Of a DNA stretch of 64,000 nucleotides, positions 46,102 through 56,200 are shown in pieces. Source of the stretch: Nocardia cyriacigeorgica GUH-2 (GTDB lineage: Bacteria > Actinomycetota > Actinomycetes > Mycobacteriales > Mycobacteriaceae); NCBI RefSeq assembly GCF_000284035.1, contig NC_016887.1:992001-1056000 (forward strand). Direction: 5' to 3'. Under the pieces are notes generated by a model, which worked only from the letters and a program-made list of their open reading frames with translations, did not search any database and was not told the origin of the DNA. Every line of letters starts with the position of its first letter. Positions within the stretch are counted from its first letter, which is position 1. Position numbers and translations under genes: made by a program.

Positions 46102-47769
46102 TCAGTCGAGCGGCAGGGTCTTCCACCAATCGAGCAGCTGATCCATCGACGGGTCGTTGCTCGCGCCAAGGCCATAGGAGTAAACCAGCAGGTTCTCGCG
46201 CTTCGGGTCGTTCGGGAAGATCGTCGCGATTCGCGGAGAAGAAGTGGGTTCGGAGCCCGCCTTGACGTTGGAGTACTGCCTGCCGTTGTTGTTGAGGTCC
46301 TGTTCGACGGGATTCGCCCCGAGGCCTTGGATGACCTGCTGCACCTCGGATGCCGACTTGTACCGGAAGACGCGCATCTGCGGCCAGCGGATGATGTCTT
46401 CCGGGATCATGTAGCTGCCGGCGTAATAGCAATCCCAGTAGGCGGTTGGTTCACCCATGTCTGGAGCGGCGCCGTGGATGAAGGTCCAGTGGAGCCTGCT
46501 GCGGTCGTTCATCACGGTGGCGCTGCAACCCATGTCGCCGAAACCGCGGCCCTGCGCCCAGGTCTGTCCTGCCGGAACCTCACCTGGTGGGAGCAAACTC
46601 GGGAAGGCGAGTCGCATTTCCTCGATCTCACGCTGGGGCGGAGTGGAATCCCGGTTGGCGATCGCCACCCACGTTCCGATGCCGGCGACAACAGCGATGA
46701 TGAGCATCATGCTGAGACCGATCCACAACCCGACGTAGGAACGGCGGCGTGGACGCATTGGGGGATAGCCGAATGGAGGCGGCGGGATCGGACCCTGCTG
46801 CGGCGGGCGGCCATGGACGTGCTGCGAGAAGCTCGCATGCCCGGGGCCGACGGGCGGAACACCGGGCATCGACGGCGCTGAGACATGTGGGGCAGCTGCC
46901 TGGGCCACAGGCGCGTGTGGTGCCGACGCGAACTGCGGGCCGTCGCCGGCCAATGCCCGCCGCGCCGCCTCCGCGAACTCCGAACAGGAGGCGAACCGGT
47001 CCGCGGGACGCTTCGCCATCGCGCGGGCCAGCACGGCATCCAGGGACGGGGGTAATCCGGCGCGAGCCGTGGACACCGGCGGTGGCTGCCGTTGCAGGTG
47101 CCCCTGGATGACCGTCGCCGGATGCGTGGACTCGTACGGCGCCGAGCCGGCCAGCAGCCAGTACAGCGTGCATGCCAGCGAGTACTGGTCCGACCGGCCG
47201 TCCATGTCCGCCCCGGTCAGCTGTTCCGGCGACGCGTAGGCGAGAGTGGCTGTGAATGTGCCGGTTTGGGTGAGGCGGTTGGCTTCGTCGGCGATGCGGG
47301 CGATGCCGAAGTCGGTGAGGAAGACCCGTTCCTGGCCGTTGCCGCCGTTGGCGAGCAGGATGTTCGCGGGCTTGACGTCGCGGTGCAGAACGCCTCGGCT
47401 GTGGGCGAAGTCGAGCGCTTTGGCGGTTTCGGCGACGATCTGGACCGCGCGCTGCGGGGGTAGCGCGTGCGGGTCGACGGTCGCCGCGTCGACGCCGTCG
47501 ACGTAATGCATCGAGATCCACAGCCTGCCGTCGTCGGCGCCGCGGTCGTAGACGGTGACGATATTGGGGTGGTCGAGCTGCGCGACCAGGTCGGCCTCGC
47601 GCTCGAACCGGGCTCGAAGTTCCTTGTCGGAGAAAAGTTCCTCGTTCAGCAGCTTCAGCGCGATCCGGCGCGGCAAGCGAGGGTGCCGGGCCAGATATAC
47701 CGCGCCCATCCCGCCTCGCCCGAGTTGCCGGTCGATCGTGTAGCCGGCGAAGACTTCACCCTCGCGCAT
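46102..47769 (-). CDS. Transmembrane Ser/Thr protein kinase (third kinase)
   Basis: The 555-residue kinase has GRGGMG, ALKLL, HRDVKPANILL, DFGIA and ASPEQL. A His/Pro-rich linker is followed by a membrane helix (about 347-369) and an extracellular domain of about 180 residues with three cysteines. That outer domain is unrelated by eye to those of the two array kinases, so it senses something else. It does not sit in a lipoprotein array. Confidence 0.92.
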   Translation of the reverse strand: MREGEVFAGYTIDRQLGRGGMGAVYLARHPRLPRRIALKLLNEELFSDKELRARFEREADLVAQLDHPNIVTVYDRGADDGRLWISMHYVDGVDAATVDPHALPPQRAVQIVAETAKALDFAHSRGVLHRDVKPANILLANGGNGQERVFLTDFGIARIADEANRLTQTGTFTATLAYASPEQLTGADMDGRSDQYSLACTLYWLLAGSAPYESTHPATVIQGHLQRQPPPVSTARAGLPPSLDAVLARAMAKRPADRFASCSEFAEAARRALAGDGPQFASAPHAPVAQAAAPHVSAPSMPGVPPVGPGHASFSQHVHGRPPQQGPIPPPPFGYPPMRPRRRSYVGLWIGLSMMLIIAVVAGIGTWVAIANRDSTPPQREIEEMRLAFPSLLPPGEVPAGQTWAQGRGFGDMGCSATVMNDRSRLHWTFIHGAAPDMGEPTAYWDCYYAGSYMIPEDIIRWPQMRVFRYKSASEVQQVIQGLGANPVEQDLNNNGRQYSNVKAGSEPTSSPRIATIFPNDPKRENLLVYSYGLGASNDPSMDQLLDWWKTLPLD

Positions 47770-47851
47770 CCAGCTCGCCTTCCCCCGTCCGATCGGTCAA
47801 CCGGGTCGATACTAGGACGTGGGTCATCAGTCGGCAGCTCGGGTCGCCGGC

Positions 47852-49498
47852 TCACTGCTCCGACAACTGCCCGTCGGCCAGGTGCCAGCGGCGGGTCGCG
47901 CGGACCGAGTCGAGCATGCGGCGGTCGTGGGTGACCAGTAGCAGGGTGCCGGTGAAGGAGTCGATGGCCTGCTCGAGTTGTTCGATGGCGGGCAGGTCGA
48001 GGTGGTTGGTGGGTTCGTCCAGGACGAGCAGGTTGACGCCGCGCGCTTGGAGCAGCGCCAGGGCGGCTCGGGTGCGTTCGCCGGGGGACAGGGTTGCGCA
48101 GGGGCGTTGGACGTGCGGGCCGCGGAGGCCGAATTTGGCGAGGAGGGTGCGGACGTCGGCGTCGGGCCAGTCGGGCATTTCGCTGCCGAAGGTGTGGGCG
48201 AGGGTGGAATCGCCGCGGAAGAGGCCGCGGGCCTGGTCCACTTCGCCGATCTCGACGCCCGAACCGAGCGCGGCGGTTCCACTGTCCGGCAGCAACTTTC
48301 CGAGCAATAGCGCGATCAGTGTGGACTTGCCCGCGCCGTTCGCGCCGGTCAGCACGATGCGGTCGGCCCAATCGATCTGGGTGGTGATGGGGCCGAGCCG
48401 GAAATCTCCGCGGTGCACCATCGCTTCCGACAGGGTGGCGACGACCGATCCGCTGCGGGGTGCGGCGGCGATCGTCATCCGCAGCTCCCACTCCTTGCGC
48501 GGCTCCTCGACCACCTCGAGTCGTTCGATCCGGCGCTGCGTCTGCCGGGCCTTGGCGGCCTGCTTCTCGGTGGACTCCGCGCGCATCTTGCGTCCGGCTT
48601 TATCGGAATCGACGCGGGATTTGCGGCGGGCATTGCGGACGCCGTGTTCGAGCCAATTGCGCTGCATCTGGGCCCGCGCTTCGAGATTCGCCTTGGTGTC
48701 GGCGAATTCCTCGTAGGCTTCGCGGGCATGCTTGCGGGCGATTTCGCGTTCGGCGAGATACGACTCGTAACCGCCGTCGTATACGTCGACTCGTTGCTGT
48801 GGCAGATCCAGCTCGACAATCCGATTCACCGTGCGGGCCAGGAATTCTCGATCGTGGCTGATCACCATGAGCGGAACGCGGACGCCGGTCACGAACTGCT
48901 CCAGACGCGCCAAACCGTCCAGGTCGAGATCGTTGGTCGGTTCGTCCAACAGGAGAATGTCGAAGCGCGACAACAGGACCGAGGCCAGGCCTGCACGCGC
49001 GGCCTGCCCGCCGGACAAGCCCGTCATCGGGGTATCGAGGCCATTGGGCATGCTGTCGGCCAGGCCCAGCTCGTCCGCGATTTCCAGTGCGCGCTGGTCC
49101 AGGTCGGCGCCGCCGAGGGCGAGCCAGTGCTCGAGGGCGGGCGAGTATTCGTCGTCACCGCCGTCGGCCAGGCGTTCCGCTGCGGCGTCCATCGCCTGCT
49201 GCGCTGCGCTCACCCCGGTTCTGCGGCCCAGGAATTCGAGCACTGTTTCGCCGGGGATGCGCTCGGGTTCCTGTGCGAGATAGCCGATCGTCGCGTCCGG
49301 CGGGCTGAGCGTGATGGAGCCGTTCGGCGCGCGCCGGTCGGCGAGCATGCGCAGCAACGTCGACTTGCCTGCGCCGTTCACGCCGACCAGGCCGATCACA
49401 TCGCCCGGCGCGAGCGTCAGGTCCAGGCCGCTGAACAGGGTGCGTTCGCCGTGCTCGGCGGACAGGCCGCGCGCGTGCAGAGTGGTGCTCACCTGCAC
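47852..49498 (-). CDS. ABC-F family ATPase (translation or resistance factor)
   Basis: The 548-residue protein has two ABC domains in tandem and no membrane segments. First domain: GVNGAGKST, LSGGQAARAGL, LLLDEPTNDLD. Second: GANGAGKST, a degenerate signature LSPGERTRAAL, LVLDEPTNHLD. The long charged helical linker between them (about residues 250-345) is the P-site tRNA interaction motif region. These proteins act on ribosomes; some confer resistance to antibiotics that target the 50S subunit and others are housekeeping. The subgroup cannot be assigned here. Start is GTG 49498, or GTG two codons later. Confidence 0.9.
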   Translation of the reverse strand: MQVSTTLHARGLSAEHGERTLFSGLDLTLAPGDVIGLVGVNGAGKSTLLRMLADRRAPNGSITLSPPDATIGYLAQEPERIPGETVLEFLGRRTGVSAAQQAMDAAAERLADGGDDEYSPALEHWLALGGADLDQRALEIADELGLADSMPNGLDTPMTGLSGGQAARAGLASVLLSRFDILLLDEPTNDLDLDGLARLEQFVTGVRVPLMVISHDREFLARTVNRIVELDLPQQRVDVYDGGYESYLAEREIARKHAREAYEEFADTKANLEARAQMQRNWLEHGVRNARRKSRVDSDKAGRKMRAESTEKQAAKARQTQRRIERLEVVEEPRKEWELRMTIAAAPRSGSVVATLSEAMVHRGDFRLGPITTQIDWADRIVLTGANGAGKSTLIALLLGKLLPDSGTAALGSGVEIGEVDQARGLFRGDSTLAHTFGSEMPDWPDADVRTLLAKFGLRGPHVQRPCATLSPGERTRAALALLQARGVNLLVLDEPTNHLDLPAIEQLEQAIDSFTGTLLLVTHDRRMLDSVRATRRWHLADGQLSEQ

Positions 49499-49637
49499 GA
49501 GTGTGCCGTGTGTCGGTGGACACCCTGAGTCCGGGCCCCGCGGAAATCAGGGTGCGGATCAGTACCCGGACCGATGCCGGCCCGGCCGGATTCGCGGACA
49601 GTGGATGGGGAAGCGATCGAGACCGAGGAGAGTTCCC

Positions 49638-49829
49638 ATGACCGCACCCGCACGCCGTTTCACCCGCTCCACCAGCGACAAGTGGATCGCCGGAGTCTGC
49701 GGCGGCATCGCCGAATACTTCGGATGGAACGCCAACATCGTCCGCCTGGCCTTCGTGCTGTCCTGCCTGCTGCCCGGACCGCAGTTCCTGCTCTACCTGG
49801 TGCTGTGGATCATCATCCCGAAGAAGTAG
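49638..49829 (+). CDS. PspC-domain protein
   Basis: The 63-residue protein is a single PspC domain: TSDKWIAGVCGGIAEYFGW followed by a membrane helix and a Lys-Lys end. PspC domains are linked to envelope-stress responses. The ATG at 49638 has GAGGAGAG upstream; the longer frame is not coding. Confidence 0.9.
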   Translation: MTAPARRFTRSTSDKWIAGVCGGIAEYFGWNANIVRLAFVLSCLLPGPQFLLYLVLWIIIPKK

Positions 49830-49989
49830 GCACCGACCTCCTGAGCTTCCCGAACGGCGGCCGCGCGGCTCATCGCGCGGCCGCCGCCTTATGCGCACTC
49901 GACGGCGACCACACCCGGATGCCAGGATGTACAGGTCCGCCATTCGGCTGGTGACCGCGCCCCACACGAGCCCCGTTTCAGGAGGAGCC

Positions 49990-50301
49990 ATGATCAGCTC
50001 GGGTGAATTCCCCGGCCTGGATATGCCCGACATCGACGCTTCCTCGTCCCTGGACGGCCTAGGCGCCGTCGAACTCAACAGCCCCACCCAGGACATCAAC
50101 GGCGACGGCATCCTCGACACCATCACCACCACCGACGACGACGGTATGCACGTCTGGACCGACACCGACCTCGACGGCTACGCCGACCACGTCACCGTCG
50201 TGGAGGACGACGGGGACTACGCGGCGTGGGAGTACCACCGGAATCCGGATGGGTCGGGGGAGTGGAGGAAGACCGATGAGGGGCGGTTGGGGGAGAAGTA
50301 A
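49990..50301 (+). CDS. Small Asp-rich, probable Ca-binding-type protein
   Basis: The 103-residue acidic protein has GGAGGAG before the ATG. It contains DINGDGILDTI, DDDGMHVW and DTDLDGYADHV, loops with Asp at alternate positions as in calcium-binding thrombospondin-3/dockerin-type repeats. It lacks a signal peptide and cysteine. A comparable Asp loop occurs in the T7SS substrate at 50826. It may be the actinobacterial family DUF6802 (uncertain recollection). Confidence 0.75.
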   Translation: MISSGEFPGLDMPDIDASSSLDGLGAVELNSPTQDINGDGILDTITTTDDDGMHVWTDTDLDGYADHVTVVEDDGDYAAWEYHRNPDGSGEWRKTDEGRLGEK

Positions 50302-50379
50302 GGGGTCGGGCGAGATGCGATGCTCCTACACCGCATCTGGCCTGGGCACCGACCCACAGTCGCCAATCCCGAATTCGAT

Positions 50380-50405
50380 GGAACCGCACCGGAGCACCGA
50401 GCGTC
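50380..50405 (+). promoter_or_regulatory. ECF-sigma-type promoter candidate
   Basis: GGAACC (50380-50385), 16 bases, CGTC (50402-50405) matches the usual ECF sigma promoter form. It is 75 bases before the EspC-like gene and may drive the effector region in response to stress. The pattern is short, so chance is possible. Confidence 0.4.
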
Positions 50406-50479
50406 TAAGGAAGTAGAGTGGCGCCCTGCGTTCGGGCCGGGCGCCGGGGATCGCGCAGACGGGCGAAGGAGGGAACCTC

Positions 50480-50797
50480 ATGGCTGGTGATAGCGTCACA
50501 GTCGACGTTGATGCGTTGCGAACAATCGCGTCGAACTTGAAGGGTTCAGCGGGAGTTGTGGGCAACAAGGTCACCGACCTCGAAGCGAATACCTTCGGAG
50601 CTGGTCAGGCCGGTCAGATATATGGGACCGAAGGCAAGAAGGTCGGAGACGCGCTCGGCCGACTCACCACCTGGCTGAAGAACTGGCAAGGCGCGATCGA
50701 GAAGTCCGGTACGACGATGTCAACCAATGCGGACACCTACAGCAGGACCGACGATGATAACGTCAAGAAAATAAAGGCTGCCGGAGTGCAGTTGTGA
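50480..50797 (+). CDS. EspC-like ESX secretion-associated protein
   Basis: The 105-residue helical protein resembles the EspC family ('excreted virulence factor EspC, type VII ESX'): VDVDALRTIASNLKGSAG start, then a glycine-rich middle (FGAGQAGQIYG) and a second amphipathic helix. Family members form filaments or partner with large ESX substrates. It is followed 28 bases later by a large substrate-like gene and so is probably its partner. Third-position bases are less GC-biased than in the core ESX genes. Confidence 0.75.
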   Translation: MAGDSVTVDVDALRTIASNLKGSAGVVGNKVTDLEANTFGAGQAGQIYGTEGKKVGDALGRLTTWLKNWQGAIEKSGTTMSTNADTYSRTDDDNVKKIKAAGVQL

Positions 50798-50825
50798 TTC
50801 TTCGAGTACGGGGGTAGCGGATTCT

Positions 50826-52418
50826 ATGGGGCACAATTATAAGGCTTCAGATTCTGACTCGGTCGACACGATGCTCGATAATGGAGCAACTGGACTTCAG
50901 TATTTCGAACATTATCTTCCTCGTTACGAATCGGCTAGGGCTAAGCTGCAAATCGGCGATGATCTGCCGGAATATGGCGCACTGTGTGTCTTGTATGACA
51001 ATGAGCGGAAGATGGATCTGGGTGCGCTGACTGCGGCATACAACGCATTGGTCAAGGTTTCGGCCGGTGTTGATGCAGAACTTCAAACGCAACGTAAGCA
51101 GTTGAGTGCACTCTCATCGGTGTGGCAGGGCGATGCGGCCGACGCCGCAGGTGCGTTGTTGGCGGATCAGGTTCGTCGCGCGGAAGACGACCGCGAGGAC
51201 GTTACGACGGTCACGACGACATTCAAGGCTTCCATTGATTTGATACGTAATTGTGTCAAGAACAAAGCTGAGACAGTTTCGAACTATTGGCATCCGACAG
51301 AGCCTGACATCGATGGCGCGAGCAGGAAGAATATCGACGTTCTTATAAACTATGCCTGGCAGCATGCATTGGTGTTGCGAGGGGAATCGCCGTACAGCGT
51401 GCTGAGTGGGATGCCCTACAATGAAGAGAATTCGCGAAAGTCCTATGAATGGGTTCGAGACACATTCATGCGCGATGTCAAAACGACCGTTGACGACTTC
51501 AAGAAAATGTGCACGGACGCGGAGACTAAAATTCGCGATGCGTATAACGCACTGGCCGACGAATTGTCCCGACTCGATACCTCGGCGTACCCTGCCCCAG
51601 CCGAAAAACCGGATGGCCCGAGCCCAAGTCCGAGCCCGAGCCCAAGTCCGAGCCCGAGCCCAAGTCCGAGCCCTAGTCCCAGCCCCAGCCCGAGCACTAC
51701 GGATGACGACGACACTGATGATGAGTCGCCCCTCGAATCGGCCATCAGCGGGCTGGCATCTCTTGCTGACATAGCTACTGAACTGTCGCCACTGATCACA
51801 ACCGCGGCGTCGGCGATCGGGGATGGCCTGAGTTCGCTAGCTGGTGCGATCACCGAAGGGGTCGATGGTGTGTTGCAGCAGTTGCAAACAAGCGCGTCGG
51901 GCCTGGTGGACGCCGATGGCGACGGCATTCCCGACAACGACAAGGACGGGGACGGAAAGCCGGACGAAGATAAGGGTCTCGACCTCGCAGGTAAACAGGT
52001 CAAGCTCGAGATGGGACCGGATGGCCAGATGAAAATGGTGGTCACGGAGCCGGACGGCACGACCACGGATTACAAGGTCGAACTCAACGAGCAGGGTATG
52101 CCCGTCGTTGTCGGTGAGGAGAACAAGACCGACGGCGAGAAGCCGGAGGGGGAAGAAGGCGAGAGCTCCGAGGAGACTCCGGGCCAGTCGGGCTCTATGC
52201 CACGCGGCGTACCTGGTGGTGGTAAACGCGAAGAGGACGGCGAGCACAAGCCGCAGGATTATCCGCAACCCGAGGGTGAAGGCATCGATCCTGGGTTCGT
52301 ACCCGAGCCTGTTCCGGTACCGGAGCAGGTGCCGCCTGCCCAGCCGGTGCCGGCCGAGCCCGTGCCGCCCCAGCCGTTCGACACCGGTGCCGAACTTTCA
52401 GAGGCAGGCCCGCTGTGA
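50826..52418 (+). CDS. Large T7SS substrate with PS repeat and Asp-rich loop
   Basis: The 530-residue protein has an N-terminal helical domain (about residues 1-255) with VWQGDAADAAG near residue 99, a WXG-type turn, and a long second helical bundle. Residues 265-290 are a Pro-Ser dipeptide repeat. Then comes a hydrophobic helical part (about 300-355), a DADGDGIPDNDKDGDG loop near 361-376 (calcium-binding type), an acidic stretch and a Pro/Glu-rich C terminus. No toxin domain is visible at the end. It looks like an EspB/PPE-like exported protein partnered by the EspC-like protein. Codon choice is AT-richer in the first half. Confidence 0.7.
   Translation: MGHNYKASDSDSVDTMLDNGATGLQYFEHYLPRYESARAKLQIGDDLPEYGALCVLYDNERKMDLGALTAAYNALVKVSAGVDAELQTQRKQLSALSSVWQGDAADAAGALLADQVRRAEDDREDVTTVTTTFKASIDLIRNCVKNKAETVSNYWHPTEPDIDGASRKNIDVLINYAWQHALVLRGESPYSVLSGMPYNEENSRKSYEWVRDTFMRDVKTTVDDFKKMCTDAETKIRDAYNALADELSRLDTSAYPAPAEKPDGPSPSPSPSPSPSPSPSPSPSPSPSPSTTDDDDTDDESPLESAISGLASLADIATELSPLITTAASAIGDGLSSLAGAITEGVDGVLQQLQTSASGLVDADGDGIPDNDKDGDGKPDEDKGLDLAGKQVKLEMGPDGQMKMVVTEPDGTTTDYKVELNEQGMPVVVGEENKTDGEKPEGEEGESSEETPGQSGSMPRGVPGGGKREEDGEHKPQDYPQPEGEGIDPGFVPEPVPVPEQVPPAQPVPAEPVPPQPFDTGAELSEAGPL
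51618..51695 (+). repeat. Pro-Ser dipeptide repeat
   Basis: Thirteen in-frame Pro-Ser codon pairs, built from six-base units such as CCGAGC and CCAAGT, form a hinge in the substrate protein. A simple repeat of this kind may vary in length between strains. Confidence 0.9.
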
Positions 52419-52452
52419 TGTATCCACGCCCCTGGATGGAGGTTGAACAGCA

Positions 52453-52776
52453 ATGAGTCGCGCGCGCGATCTCGAACAGCAGATGTATGAAAACGATCAG
52501 CTGGCTCGGCGCCTTCAGGAAGACATCGAAGAACGTCGGCGAAGCACAGGAGGGGCGTCGGCTCTGATCGTCGAAATCGAGCGAGCCGAGGCCGAGCACG
52601 AGGAGAAGCTTCGTGCAGAAGCAGAGGAACGAGCGCGCCTCGAGGAAGAAGCCCGAGAGCAGCGGGAAGCTATCGCTCGGTCGATGGCGGCACGTCGCGC
52701 CAACGATGCCGTCGCGCCTATCGACGAGGACGACGAGGAGGCGCAGTACTACCAACGGAAGAGCTGGTTGGTTTAG
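52453..52776 (+). CDS. Coiled-coil protein in the effector operon
   Basis: The 107-residue protein is almost entirely charged helix (EHEEKLRAEAEERARLEEE), with heptad-like spacing and no membrane segment. It begins 34 bases after the substrate gene and ends QRKSWLV. It may be a cytosolic chaperone or adaptor for that substrate; this is inferred from position only. Confidence 0.65.
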   Translation: MSRARDLEQQMYENDQLARRLQEDIEERRRSTGGASALIVEIERAEAEHEEKLRAEAEERARLEEEAREQREAIARSMAARRANDAVAPIDEDDEEAQYYQRKSWLV

Positions 52777-52965
52777 CTGCCACTCTTGCGCTGTGGCGTG
52801 ATGAATGGCGCGTCCGAGGTGCAGGGCCACACATCGGCGTGGCGGTGAAATGTGCGCCGACTCTCGCCGACGCATGGGCATGTTAGGTTGCGGGCTGCTG
52901 TGATGCCTGTTGATGGTTGCGGTTGCTACGGTCGGCGATCGCTGTGACGAATTTGGGAGGGATCG

Positions 52966-53283
52966 TTGACCGGCAACTTGAAAGCTGATCCGGATGCGTT
53001 GCGCGCCACCGCACCTCGTTTCCGTTCTGTCGGCGACGGTGTGGCGACGGCTGCGCAGCGTTTGCGGGCGGTGATCGAGGCCGAGGGCGCTTGCTGGGGT
53101 GGGGATGAGATCGGCAAGGCTTTCGGTGACGGGTACACGCCGGGAGCCACGGAGGGGCAAGAGGCCATTCAGGGGTTGAGCGCGGTGTTCACTCGTATGG
53201 GCGATAACGTCGTCGTGGTCGCCGATTCCTTGCAAGCTCAGGATGAGGCCATCTCCAGCGGGATCAACGCGGCAGCCACCTGA
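52966..53283 (+). CDS. WXG100/EspC-like partner of the giant toxin
   Basis: The 105-residue protein starts at TTG 52966 with GGGAGG upstream and forms a helical hairpin with Trp-Gly-Gly (ACWGGDEIG) at the turn. Its stop overlaps the start of the toxin gene by one base (TGATG). Such small WXG proteins in front of large toxins act as export partners for LXG/WXG-type polymorphic toxins. Preceding it is a 189-base gap that probably holds a promoter. Confidence 0.8.
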   Translation: MTGNLKADPDALRATAPRFRSVGDGVATAAQRLRAVIEAEGACWGGDEIGKAFGDGYTPGATEGQEAIQGLSAVFTRMGDNVVVVADSLQAQDEAISSGINAAAT

Positions 53284-56200
53284 TGGGTATCGAGATACCC
53301 GAGTCTCTGCAATGGGTGGCCAAGTACGTCGTCGGGGCGGGTGACTGGCCCGAGGGTGATGAAACCGCGATGCGTCGGGTCGCCACAGCGTGGAGCGACA
53401 TGGCTGCGGCGCTCGAAGACAGCGGTGACGACGCGCAGGCGGTCATGCGGGCGGCGCTCACTGCGATCGACCAAGGTCAGACCCATGACGCGATGGCCGC
53501 GTATTGGGACAAGGTGGCGGGCAACGATGAAAGCGCGTTGCCGAAGCTGATCGAGTACTGCAACTCGCTCAGTGATTCCCTCGACGAGTCGGCGCTGGAT
53601 ATCGAGCACACCAAGATGGTGATCATCGCGTCGATGGTCGTCCTCGCGGCTGAACTCGCGGTAGCCATTGCGACTGCCTGGACCGGTGTCGGCGCGGCAG
53701 CCGGGGCCGCGGCGAAGGTGGCGACACAGATCGGGATCCGGATGGCGATCCGAACCCTGATCAAGAAGATCATTGCGAATGTGACCGCGCGGGCTGCGGC
53801 GCGAGCGGCCATGAAGGGCGCGGCCTTCGGAGTTCTCGAGGGGGTGGGCACCGAACTTGCGCCGCACCTGATCCAAATGGCCAAGGGCGACCGGACGGGC
53901 CTGGACGAGCAGGACGTGGACGCGCTGTGGAACAGCGCGAAATCCGGCGCGGTCGGTGGTGCGGTCGGCGCGGGTCTGGGAACCGGCGGGCTGGGCGGCC
54001 CGCTGGCGAACCGGGCGGGTTCCACGGTTGGGAAGTTGGCGGCGGACCTGGGTGTCGAAAGCGCCGCCCGTGTTGCCGGAAACGTCGCAGGGACGCTCGC
54101 TACCGGCGGCGAGCTGACATTGGAAACATTCACCTCGGGCGCCGCGGGTAGTGCACTCGAGCACGGTGCTGGGGCGGCGGGCGCCAAATTGGGCAGCAGC
54201 ACCAGCAGTTTGTCGCTGCAAGGTCTCGGGGATGGTCCGGAGTTGCCCGGCGGTGATGGTTCATCGAATCCGTCGTCGAGCCCGGATGATTCGCCCAGCA
54301 CTCAACCCGCCAGTACCGACGATTCGGCGACCTCGCAACCCAATGACGAGGATTCGGTCGGCGCGCAAGCGAAGACCGGCGGCGATACGCCTGCGGCGCA
54401 ACCGAACAGCGGCGACGATACGCCTGCTGCCCAATCGAACAGCGGCGACGAAACGCCCGCTGGCCAACCGAATAGCGCCGACGACTCGGCGAGCACCCAG
54501 CCCGCCAGCGCCGAACCCGGGACCGATCGACCTCCCGGTGCGGATGCGAGTCCGGGGACGAGCATGCCGGACACCGACCAGTCCGCCAGTTCGGCTCCGC
54601 AATCTCAGGTTTCGCCCGAATCCTCGCCTCCTGTCGACTCCGGTAACGGCGATGGGCCGATGCCGTCGCGAGGTGAACAGACTTCACCATCGAACAGCGC
54701 CACCGACGCGGCGAACACACCGATTGCCGAGACCGGTCCCGCCACGCAGCAGAACACGAACCCCAGTCCGGAAACGACAACCGATCCGGGCTCGCGTGTC
54801 GATCCAGAGTCCGCGCCCAGCCGACCGAGCACCGAGCCAGAGGGGCAGGCCGCCGCGGACAGTTCGCCGCCGGATTCTTCCCGGCCCGAGCCGGCCACCC
54901 CCGGCGAGTCGAATCCACACAACGGTCGAACCGAACCCAGCGGCGAAGAGACCGCTCCGGATTCGAGCCGCACGCCTCCCCAGCCGCAACCGGACGCGCC
55001 ACTGTCGGCCGATCCCGAGGGTCAGCAGACAAGGAATCCGGACACGCCACCCTCGCCCGATAGGGACCCGGACACCGACTCCGGGCCGCAGCAAGCAAGC
55101 TCGCAGCCGTCGGTCGGCGCTGGATCGTCCATGCCGGGCACACCCCGCACAACCACCGGCGGCGAAAACTCTGCCTCCGCGGCAACTGTCGATCCCGGCC
55201 CCACGTCGACCGCGGCGGCTACCGTCACGCTCCCCCCGAACGCCGCGACGGCAGGCGGAATCAGCGGTACCAATTCTCCCGCCGGCGTCACTCCGGACGC
55301 GAACCAGCGCGCGACTCCCACAACGGAACCCAGTGCCGGGACCACACCGGGCAACACCGCCACGCCGCCACGCGGGCCGGCTGATACACGGACCCCGGGG
55401 CAACCACGTTCGAGCGATCCTCGTCAGTCGCGCGATAGCAGGCCGGATCCGGATAGTCGGGGCGCCGACCCCGTCCGTATACCTCCCCGGCCCACCGAGG
55501 CTGCGGGCCTGTTCTCCCGGTCGCGGCGGCCTCGAGCGCCACTCGACGACTCGTGGGGGATACCCGCGAATCAGTCCGCCGACGACGCGGTTCGTGACTC
55601 CGCGCCGCGTATCGCCCCAGTGACCGAGCGGCCGTATTACGCGAATCCCCGATTCTCCGATCCTGAGGCGGCACAGCGGTACGCTCGCGAAAATCGTGGT
55701 CATCTTCACGAGGCCATGGATATCCGAGGGCGGACGATCAACCATCCGGAAATCGCGCGGTTGTCGCTCGAAGAGATCGCGATCATTCGGCACAACCAGT
55801 TCATGAGCTTGAACGAGCACGTCAATCGTGCGACCAGGGATGGTGATCTCCAGGCGCTCGAGGAGTACGACACGCAAATTCGTGCACTGGTCGGTGCTTA
55901 CAACAGGCTGCCGGATTACAAGGGGGTCGTTCGGCGAGGGCTCACTATTACCGATCCGGCGAAGTTGGCTCTGTTCAACAGTGAGTATGTGGCCGGAAAC
56001 TTCGTGGTCGACTCGGGATTTGCCTCGTCGGACAAAGTTGCGTCCATCGGCGGGAACTTCGAGCTCATCATCGAATCCCGCCACGGGAAGGATATCTCGT
56101 GGGCGACCGGTCAACAGAATGAGGTGGTTTTTCCACCCGGGCATAAATTCTATGTCGCCAGCCGTGAGCTTGGGGAAGACGGAATAACTTACATCAAGCT

